This document shows positions 6,191-11,762 of a DNA stretch of 15,160 bases, piece after piece. Numbering within the stretch: the stretch's first letter is position 1; each line of letters starts with the position of its first letter. The notes beneath the pieces are model-generated. The model saw nothing but the letters and a program-made list of their open reading frames with translations, was not told the DNA's origin and searched no databases. This stretch comes from JADHUC01 sp964617665 (GTDB lineage Bacteria; Planctomycetota; Planctomycetia; Pirellulales; Pirellulaceae): contig CAZUAH010000325.1 in assembly GCA_964617665.1 (NCBI GenBank), positions 1-15,160 of the forward strand, read 5' to 3'. A program made the translations under genes and the position numbers.

Positions 6191-8407
6191 ATGACGAGAA
6201 GGCATTCCAAAACTCATCCTTGGGAGGGCGAAGCTCCTGCTGAGCCGTGTTCTTCCGCGGTTTCGGCTCGGCGGGAGCCTCGCCCCCCCGGTTGCAAAAC
6301 CGCTTCGAAACCGTTTCCGGTCGTAGCCCTATTTTCCGCACTGAGTACATTTGCCGCGTGCGGTTTCGCGTTTGCCGCCGAGGAAGATCGCACAGCCGAA
6401 CCGCCGCGGATCGGTCATCCGGAGGAGGTCTACGGCAAAGCGTTGCCTGTCGTCAAGAACCTGGGGGTCGGGCCCACCATGGCCGCGCGGGTCGTCGGGC
6501 AGACGCTCTACAGCATCGGTCGAGGCACGCTGCACGTGTTTGATATCGCCAACCCGGCCGATCCCAAGCTATTGGGAAAAATCGATGGCCTTGGTGCGAC
6601 TCGCCAGATCGAGGTCGAGAACCAAGTCGCCTACATAACCTCGCGCGAGGACGGCGTTTTCATCGTCGATGTCAGCGAGCCTCAGAAACCGCGGTTGCTG
6701 TGCCATTACGACCCGATCGAGGTCGCCACGGGAATGGATGTATCTGGCGATGTGATGTTCGTAGCTTGCCGCTCGCACGGCGTCGAGTTTGTTGACATTT
6801 CGGACCCCGAAAAGCCGCGGCACTTGAGCACGGCTCGGACCGGAGAAGCCCAATCGGTCGAAGTTCGTAACGGCTTCGCCTATGTGGGCGTCTGGGGCAG
6901 CCGCGAGTTGGTCGTCGTTGATGTGCGAAACGCGCGCAAGCCGGTGATTACGACTCGATGCCCGCTGGACGGCAACGGAGACGGAGTGGCCGTGCGAGGT
7001 GAATACGTCTACGTCGCCACCGGCCATCATTCGCGAGCCCGTAGGAAGTCGTATCCCACACCACGCGATCCGGGATACGGGCATGGCCACGGCCTGGAGA
7101 TCTTCCGCATCACCGACCCGGCAAAGCCCACGTTCGTCTCGCGCATCAAGATGCCGCCGTTCTATCGGATCGGCAACGATATGTGGGGTGTCAAGATCGC
7201 CGGCGACTACGCCTTCGTGCACGACACGCACAACGGGATCTTCGTGGTCGACATCTCGGATCCCAACGGGCCCTCGTTTGTGGCTCATCGCCAGTTAGAC
7301 TACGCCGAGGTACGAATGCCGAAGTACATGGGCGCCGGGCCGCTACCAGGCTTTGTTGGCGGCTTGGCGTTGGGCGACGGGTTCGTCTACGTGGCAGGCG
7401 GTTGGACCGATCTACACGTCGTCGCCGCGCCAGAACTCGCCGCACCGTGCCAGCGAGAACCGGACACGCCGCCGGAAATCCCCGCGTTCCAGCCTGAACT
7501 GAACCCGCGGTTTCAAGTCTACCGGCCTGAGGGCCAGGTGAGGGCCGTCGCGATGCTGGACGACATGGCCATCGTTGCCGCCGGCAGCGCCGGCATCTGC
7601 GTTGTTCGGCTATCGCCCGCGCCTCATGAACTGGCTCGCTATCCCACGCAAGGCTTCGCCATGGAAGTCAAGACGCTCGGCGATCTGGTGTACGTGGCGG
7701 AAGAGAAGGGCGGGCTGTCGATCTGGCGCCACACGGACGCCGGCGTTCTATCGCCCATGGGTCGCTACGCGCCGCGAGGCCAGATTGTCAAGGATGTCGT
7801 CGTTCCCGCGCCCGGCAAGTATGCCGTGCTGCAAGTCGACATGTCCACATTGGACATCGTTGATGTCTCCGATCCCGCCGAGCCAAAACGCGTGTTCCGT
7901 GATAAGGGGCACGGCTTCGTCTACCACCTGGGACAAGACCTGATCGGCGGTCGGCGGATTTGCGTCCTGTTCCAACTCGGCGGTCTCCGCTGGTACGACC
8001 TGTATGGTACGGCCCAACCGGGCTTCGCGGGCATTGACTACGCCCACCGCCTTGGCGGCGCCGGTTCCGTTCCCTTCGACGACAGACGACTAGTCGTATA
8101 CGGACGTGGCCTCTTGCTCGTGTCGCCGAACGAACGCCGACCGCCATCGGAAGTGGGCGTCCTTCATCTCCCCAATCAACGTCTTAGGGGCAAACCGGTC
8201 CTGGACGGCAACAGAATCTATATGTCCGACCGCTGTTACGGTGACATCCACATCATCGACATTTCAAACATCGAGAAACCCACCCTCATCGAACACTTCA
8301 ATGTACCCGGCAATCCCGCCAGACTGATTCTCCGCAAGGACGCTCTCATGATTCCCAACGGCTACGAAGGCCTTTGGATTGAACGGAAGCCTGGTACGGG
8401 TATCTGA
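6191..8407 (+). CDS. Secreted LVIVD-repeat beta-propeller with repeat-derived N-terminus
   Basis: This 738-residue protein is built from LVIVD repeats, a short beta-propeller unit of the form (L/V)xxVDxSDPxxP. I count at least eight, for example HVFDIANPADPKLLG (115-129), VFIVDVSEPQKPRLL (156-170), VEFVDISDPEKPRHL (198-212), IFVVDISDPNGPSFV (350-364) and, late, LDIVDVSDPAEPKRV and IHIIDISNIEKPTLI. The function of such surface proteins is generally unknown. The signal peptide is displaced: about 40 residues precede the hydrophobic core VVALFSALSTFAACGFAFA, and residues 4-38 are encoded by a palindromic repeat element. There is no other ATG, GTG or TTG before the signal core, so ATG 6191 is the only usable start even though the Shine-Dalgarno (AAGAGA region) is weak. 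It lies 19 bp after the sialidase-like gene and probably shares its mRNA. Confidence 0.85.
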   Translation: MTRRHSKTHPWEGEAPAEPCSSAVSARREPRPPGCKTASKPFPVVALFSALSTFAACGFAFAAEEDRTAEPPRIGHPEEVYGKALPVVKNLGVGPTMAARVVGQTLYSIGRGTLHVFDIANPADPKLLGKIDGLGATRQIEVENQVAYITSREDGVFIVDVSEPQKPRLLCHYDPIEVATGMDVSGDVMFVACRSHGVEFVDISDPEKPRHLSTARTGEAQSVEVRNGFAYVGVWGSRELVVVDVRNARKPVITTRCPLDGNGDGVAVRGEYVYVATGHHSRARRKSYPTPRDPGYGHGHGLEIFRITDPAKPTFVSRIKMPPFYRIGNDMWGVKIAGDYAFVHDTHNGIFVVDISDPNGPSFVAHRQLDYAEVRMPKYMGAGPLPGFVGGLALGDGFVYVAGGWTDLHVVAAPELAAPCQREPDTPPEIPAFQPELNPRFQVYRPEGQVRAVAMLDDMAIVAAGSAGICVVRLSPAPHELARYPTQGFAMEVKTLGDLVYVAEEKGGLSIWRHTDAGVLSPMGRYAPRGQIVKDVVVPAPGKYAVLQVDMSTLDIVDVSDPAEPKRVFRDKGHGFVYHLGQDLIGGRRICVLFQLGGLRWYDLYGTAQPGFAGIDYAHRLGGAGSVPFDDRRLVVYGRGLLLVSPNERRPPSEVGVLHLPNQRLRGKPVLDGNRIYMSDRCYGDIHIIDISNIEKPTLIEHFNVPGNPARLILRKDALMIPNGYEGLWIERKPGTGI
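6201..6305 (+). repeat. Palindromic element, copy A (in-frame within LVIVD gene)
   Basis: This is a 105-bp imperfect palindrome with arms at 6222-6247 and 6264-6289 (22 of 26 positions complementary, most of the rest G-T compatible) around a 16-nt loop. It begins GGCATTCCAAAAC. Aligned by hand with the reverse complement of copy B (13594-13698) it matches at 89 of 105 positions without gaps, with the differences in the flanks and loop. The length is 35 codons, and the host frame reads through it as HSKTHPWEGEAPAEPCSSAV and onward. It is located directly after the first three codons of the LVIVD gene. The opposite strand is also open here. Confidence 0.9.
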
Positions 8408-8417
8408 CACGGGTGCT

Positions 8418-9650
8418 TTACTTGTCCGGAGTTGGCCGAGGCCTGTCTTTCCGCGCCTCAATGGCCGTCCTTTTCACCAGCTCCATAGTCTCCTTCTGCC
8501 GTTTGTGGACGAAATCCATCGCCTTGTTCACTTTCACGAGCGCGGCGTCGTAGTCGTCGTGGATCTTCAGCAGCGAGGCGGTGATCTCGTTGGCGGGGTC
8601 GTTGTCGAGGTCGAAAAGCCACTCTTCGATGCCCAGATCGCGGAGCATCCAGGCTTTGCGGCCTGCTTCGACGAAGCGGGGATGCAGGATCGGTGTGCCC
8701 GCTGCCAGGCCGAGGATGATCGAGTGCATCTCCATGCTGACGATTGTGTGGGCCCGGGCATACACGGAGAATGCCTCGTCGGGCAGCCAGAAGTCTTCCT
8801 TGATGCGCACGTGCTTGCGCACATCGGCGGGCAGCGGGTCGTAGATCAGCCGTCGGGCCGGTTCGATTTCATGCTTCACCTCCGGGCAGATCAAGACATC
8901 AAGCCCCGTCCTCATCACCCATGTCTCGACAAGCTGGCGCATCTTGGCGGCATGCACCTGCTCGCGTTTCTCGTCGATGAATCCTTGGCAAGACGTACGG
9001 ATCGTCAACGTGATGAACTTGCGGGGTTGGAGGTTGTGACGCCGCATAAACTTGTCGGCCGCGGCCTCGTCGCGCAGATCGAAAGCGAACGTGGCGTCCG
9101 GGCCGTACTCCATGATCGGTGGTTTGATGCCGAGACTTCGAAGGTATTCCAGCGAGTTGCCATCACGAACGAAAACGAACGCCGCATCGGACAGCAGCGG
9201 GCGGAACATGACATCGCTGGGCCATTGGAACCGCTCGAACGACTGGCAGTAGATCCCATACGGCTTGCCCGCCTCGCGAGCCATCACCAACGGCATGGCC
9301 AGTGGCATCGTGCGATCCCAGTTGCGTTCCCATCGTCCGTACGAGAGGGTCGTTCCCGAGTTGTACAGGATCAGGTCAGCCCGATCGAACGCTTCGCGAA
9401 ACTCTGGCGTCAGCTTCGTCCCGCGGAACGGCGTGGCCACGACCTTGCAGTTGGGGAACCGACTGGTGAGATACTCCCTGGTCGCATCGGCCCGCGAGTT
9501 GGCGCAAATCGTGAGCTCGACACCGGGCACATTCTGCTCGAGCAAGCGAATCATGCCCGGAGTGATCCCGATATCGCCGATGTTGGAATGGCTCCACGAG
9601 AAGAAGACGAGTATCGAACAGAGAATCGGTTTTGCAGCGACGGCTTCCAT
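8418..9650 (-). CDS. Polysaccharide pyruvyl transferase family protein
   Basis: This 410-residue protein has the layout of the PS_pyruv_trans family, which transfers pyruvate ketals from phosphoenolpyruvate to sugars of cell-surface polysaccharides. Landmarks are the N-terminal Rossmann strand with SHSNIGDIGI (21-29), FVRDGNSLEYLRSLGI (160-175), YGPDATFAF (182-190) and the C-terminal VSMEMHSIILGLAAGTPIL (304-322), where the family usually has a conserved R/x-x-H. It is cytoplasmic by prediction, unlike its exported neighbours. ATG 9650 has a good AGGAG 6 nt upstream. The 3' end is 10 bp from the end of the convergent LVIVD gene with no obvious terminator between. Nearby glycan-synthesis genes are absent, so the acceptor is unknown. 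A long plus-strand open frame over the same bases is a shadow. Confidence 0.82.
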   Translation of the reverse strand: MEAVAAKPILCSILVFFSWSHSNIGDIGITPGMIRLLEQNVPGVELTICANSRADATREYLTSRFPNCKVVATPFRGTKLTPEFREAFDRADLILYNSGTTLSYGRWERNWDRTMPLAMPLVMAREAGKPYGIYCQSFERFQWPSDVMFRPLLSDAAFVFVRDGNSLEYLRSLGIKPPIMEYGPDATFAFDLRDEAAADKFMRRHNLQPRKFITLTIRTSCQGFIDEKREQVHAAKMRQLVETWVMRTGLDVLICPEVKHEIEPARRLIYDPLPADVRKHVRIKEDFWLPDEAFSVYARAHTIVSMEMHSIILGLAAGTPILHPRFVEAGRKAWMLRDLGIEEWLFDLDNDPANEITASLLKIHDDYDAALVKVNKAMDFVHKRQKETMELVKRTAIEARKDRPRPTPDK

Positions 9651-9720
9651 TTCTTACTCCTGTTGTGTGGGTGTTTGGAGGATCGAATCACTCAAGACGC
9701 GGTTTCAATGCACGATTTGG

Positions 9721-9795
9721 GTGGCCGGGGCTGGACCAAAGGGAAGCCCCGGTTGCGGAATCACCGGGGTTTCGCACGGCTCCAACCCCGGCCAC
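9721..9795. repeat. Nested palindromic repeat, GTGGCCGGGG type
   Basis: The outer arms are GTGGCCGGGGCTGGA (9721-9735) and TCCAACCCCGGCCAC (9781-9795), complementary at 14 of 15 positions. Inner arms AAGCCCCGGT and ACCGGGGTTT pair at 9 of 10 positions with a 9-nt loop. The whole 75 bp can fold into one long interrupted stem. It sits upstream of the pyruvyl transferase-family gene (start at 9650, minus) and is the first of three palindromes in a row. The 70 bp between 9651 and 9720 should hold that gene's promoter, but I see no convincing boxes. Confidence 0.8.
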
Positions 9796-9861
9796 TCGTC
9801 CGCCAAGAGTTGTGAAACTGGTTCTATACCAACTAACATCTAGCAGCCCGTTGAAGAAGTC

Positions 9862-9960
9862 GTAGGCCGGCAACAAGGAGCGACAGCGACGCCGTTCCGG
9901 CATTGAATTCGCAGGGGATATCAGTATTGCCGGAACAGCGATGCGCTCGGTCCGGCCTAC
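9862..9960. repeat. 99-bp palindromic repeat, GTAGGCCGG type
   Basis: The outer perfect arms are GTAGGCCGG (9862-9870) and CCGGCCTAC (9952-9960); the inner perfect arms are GTTCCGGCA (9894-9902) and TGCCGGAAC (9928-9936). A GAGCG/CGCTC pair lies between them, so the two halves are related throughout but with indels. The central 25 bp are not palindromic. Ends and size fit a non-autonomous miniature element or REP-like repeat. No transposase is encoded in the window. Confidence 0.8.
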
Positions 9961-9976
9961 TATCTCCTCCAAGCAC

Positions 9977-10004
9977 GTAGCTGAAGTCGCAAGAATTCAG
10001 CTAC
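9977..10004. repeat. 28-bp hairpin with TCGCAAGAATT motif
   Basis: GTAGCTGAA (9977-9985) and TTCAGCTAC (9996-10004) are perfect 9-bp arms around GTCGCAAGAA. The arm plus loop, TAGCTGAAGTCGCAAGAATT, matches both arms of the 11643-11716 element (17 of 20 positions to its right arm), so these belong to one repeat family. It immediately precedes the decayed coding remnant. Confidence 0.7.
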
Positions 10005-10008
10005 TGTG

Positions 10009-10156
10009 GCGCAACTTGCGTCTCCGGATGATAGCCATTACAACAACATGGTCTAGTCCTTCGGCATGGGGATGGAACTAGTATGACGAGTCCGGCGGCG
10101 CCCCGCTGGCGATCGTCTACGTGCACAAGCCGCTGGCAAGTAACACCGAGAGATAG
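10009..10156 (+). pseudogene. Decayed C-terminal coding remnant
   Basis: Two frames read as protein-like when joined. The first gives QLASPDDSHYNNMV, a TAG at 10054-10056, then SFGMGMELV. Near 10081-10084 the sense moves to the neighbouring frame, YDESGGAPLAIVYVHKPLAS and NTER, ending at TAG 10154-10156, which overlaps the Shine-Dalgarno of the next gene. One in-frame stop and one frameshift mean it cannot be a working gene. I do not recognise the family; the beta-strand pattern LAIVYVHK resembles an extracellular protein's last strand. It may be the remains of a gene that once preceded the BNR_4 gene in the same transcript, cut off upstream by repeats. Confidence 0.4.
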
Positions 10157-10168
10157 GAGGCAACTACC

Positions 10169-11626
10169 GTGGAAACCAAACGCTTTCTTCCTGGTCTATC
10201 CGTAACCGCTGCACTCGTGTGCGCTGCATTCTTGGGCAATGCACTGGCGGCTGATGACGACGGTTCCAGCACGAAGCCCAAAGATGACGGCTATCGTGGT
10301 ATCTGGTTCACACTGGGGCAGTTTTCCGATGCGCCGTACGGAAAGGGAAACTGGAAGAGCTTCTGGGACTACGGCGACAAGTACTCCGGCGGACTCGGCA
10401 CATACACGGCCAAACACGTCCCGATTGCCATCTACGCACCTGAGGCGAAGAAGACGTTCTTCTGCTACGGCGGTTCGAAGGAAGGGAAACGCTATCTCTA
10501 CAATATGATCTCATACTACGATCACCAGACGGATCGCGTTCCGCGGCCGACGATCATCCACGACAAGAAGGGAGTCGACGACCCTCACGACGACTCGACG
10601 TTGACGATCGACCAGCGGGGACATATCTGGGTCTATGTGGCGGGCCGCGGACGATCGCGTCCGGGCTTCGTCTATCGCAGCGTCGAGCCGTATGACATCG
10701 AGCGATTCGAGCGGATCTCGTCAGACGAGATCTGCTATCCACAGCCCTGGGCGATCCCTGACGTGGGAATTGTCGAACTGTTCACCAAGTACACGCGCGG
10801 CCGGGAACTGTACTGGAACCTCCGCAAACCGGACGGGTCGCGCGGTGAAGACCAGAAGCTGGCCGGCATGGAAGGACAGTACCAGACGTCGTTCCAGCGT
10901 GGCCGTCGGATCATCACCGCCTTCAACCGGCATCCGAAGCACGCCCCGGACAATCGAACAGACCTCTACTATGTTGAAACCAGCGACATGGGCAAGACTT
11001 GGCAGACAATCGAAGGAACGACGATCAACCCGCCGCTGGTCGACCCGAAGAATCCCGCGCTGGTAAAGGCATACTCGGAGGACCAGCGGCTTGTCTATCT
11101 AAACAGCATCACGCTGGACGGCGAAGGTAACCCGGTGATCCTTGTTGTCACCTCGTCCGACCACAGGCCCGGACCACAAGGCGACCCCCGCACATGGGAA
11201 GTGCTGCACCACAAGGACGGCAAGTGGAACGTGCACAACGTTACCACCTCGACGCACAACTACGACACAGGCCCGATCTGGATTGAAACCGATGGGACCT
11301 GGCGAATCGTCGGTCCGACCGAACGGGGACCGCAGCGTTGGGGAGGCGGCGGTGAAGTCGCCGTCTGGACCAGCGATGACCAAGCAAAGACCTGGACCAA
11401 AGTGCGCGACGTCACGCGTAACAGCCCGCGAAACAACTCGTACGTTCGCAAAGTGTTCAACGCCGAGCCCGATTCGCCGTTTGCCATGCTCTGGGCCGAT
11501 GGACACGCCGACAAGCTGTCCGTCTCACGCCTCTACTTCGCCAACCGCGACGGCACAAAGGTCCGGCGGTTGCCGTATGACATGGAAGACGAGTTCGCGA
11601 TTCCCGAAACAGTCGAGTTTCCGTAA
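10169..11626 (+). CDS. Secreted BNR_4-type beta-propeller protein
   Basis: This 485-residue protein carries a Sec signal peptide (METKRFLPGLSVTAALVCAA, cleavage likely after ALA at 27). The mature part resembles the BNR_4 family: GYRGIWFTLGQ (41-51), HVPIAIYAPEAKKTFFCYGG (83-102), DDPHDDSTLTIDQRGHIWVY (137-156) followed by GRGRSRPGFVYRS. Asp-box-like SDMGKTW (272-278) and SDDQAKTW (402-409) add to a propeller assignment. The BNR_4 group includes ulvan lyases of families PL24 and PL25, so a polysaccharide lyase or binding role is possible, but I cannot place catalytic His, Tyr and Arg with confidence. The start is GTG 10169, with a strong AGGAGG (10155-10160) 8 nt upstream. The PQQ gene follows on the same strand after a palindromic repeat. 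Confidence 0.78.
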   Translation: METKRFLPGLSVTAALVCAAFLGNALAADDDGSSTKPKDDGYRGIWFTLGQFSDAPYGKGNWKSFWDYGDKYSGGLGTYTAKHVPIAIYAPEAKKTFFCYGGSKEGKRYLYNMISYYDHQTDRVPRPTIIHDKKGVDDPHDDSTLTIDQRGHIWVYVAGRGRSRPGFVYRSVEPYDIERFERISSDEICYPQPWAIPDVGIVELFTKYTRGRELYWNLRKPDGSRGEDQKLAGMEGQYQTSFQRGRRIITAFNRHPKHAPDNRTDLYYVETSDMGKTWQTIEGTTINPPLVDPKNPALVKAYSEDQRLVYLNSITLDGEGNPVILVVTSSDHRPGPQGDPRTWEVLHHKDGKWNVHNVTTSTHNYDTGPIWIETDGTWRIVGPTERGPQRWGGGGEVAVWTSDDQAKTWTKVRDVTRNSPRNNSYVRKVFNAEPDSPFAMLWADGHADKLSVSRLYFANRDGTKVRRLPYDMEDEFAIPETVEFP

Positions 11627-11642
11627 CACTTCAGCCAAGTGG

Positions 11643-11716
11643 TAGCCGGAATCGTACGAATTCGGAATATCTCCCGGCCTGCCGCCGAATCGTCCCAATT
11701 CTTGCGAATCCGGCTA
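11643..11716. repeat. Inverted repeat with TCGCAAGAATT-type arms
   Basis: A 23-bp left arm (11643-11665, beginning TAGCCGGAATCG) and right arm (11694-11716, ending GAATCCGGCTA) are complementary at 19 of 23 positions around a 28-bp centre. Both arms carry the 20-nt motif also seen at 9978-9997. The element fills most of the space between the BNR_4 gene and the PQQ gene, so it may affect read-through between them. It is followed by CTATAAAAC, which could be a -10 region, though this is weak. Confidence 0.75.
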
Positions 11717-11747
11717 TAAAACAATGGCTCCACCAGATGGCTGAATG

Positions 11748-11752
11748 AGGAG
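11748..11752 (+). promoter_or_regulatory. Shine-Dalgarno that decides the PQQ gene start
   Basis: AGGAG lies 10 nt before ATG 11763. The upstream in-frame ATG at 11745 overlaps this site and has only a weak AGATGG before it. ATG 11763 also leaves a normal signal peptide beginning MASITRF, so it is the preferred start. Confidence 0.6.
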
Positions 11753-11762
11753 ACGCTTAAAC

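Noticed and set aside
5032..6210. Minus-strand open frame of 392 codons
   Set aside because: It is the mirror of the sialidase-like gene, whose plus-strand frame has a Tat signal and Asp-boxes.
6201..6305. Target-site duplication around copy A matching the CTAG of copy B
   Set aside because: The flanks of copy A are CGAG and CGAA, which are not identical, so a duplication cannot be claimed for this copy.
8379..9815. Plus-strand open frame of 478 codons
   Set aside because: It is antisense to the pyruvyl transferase-family gene, which has family motifs and a good Shine-Dalgarno. The plus frame runs on into the 9721-9795 palindrome and resembles no protein.
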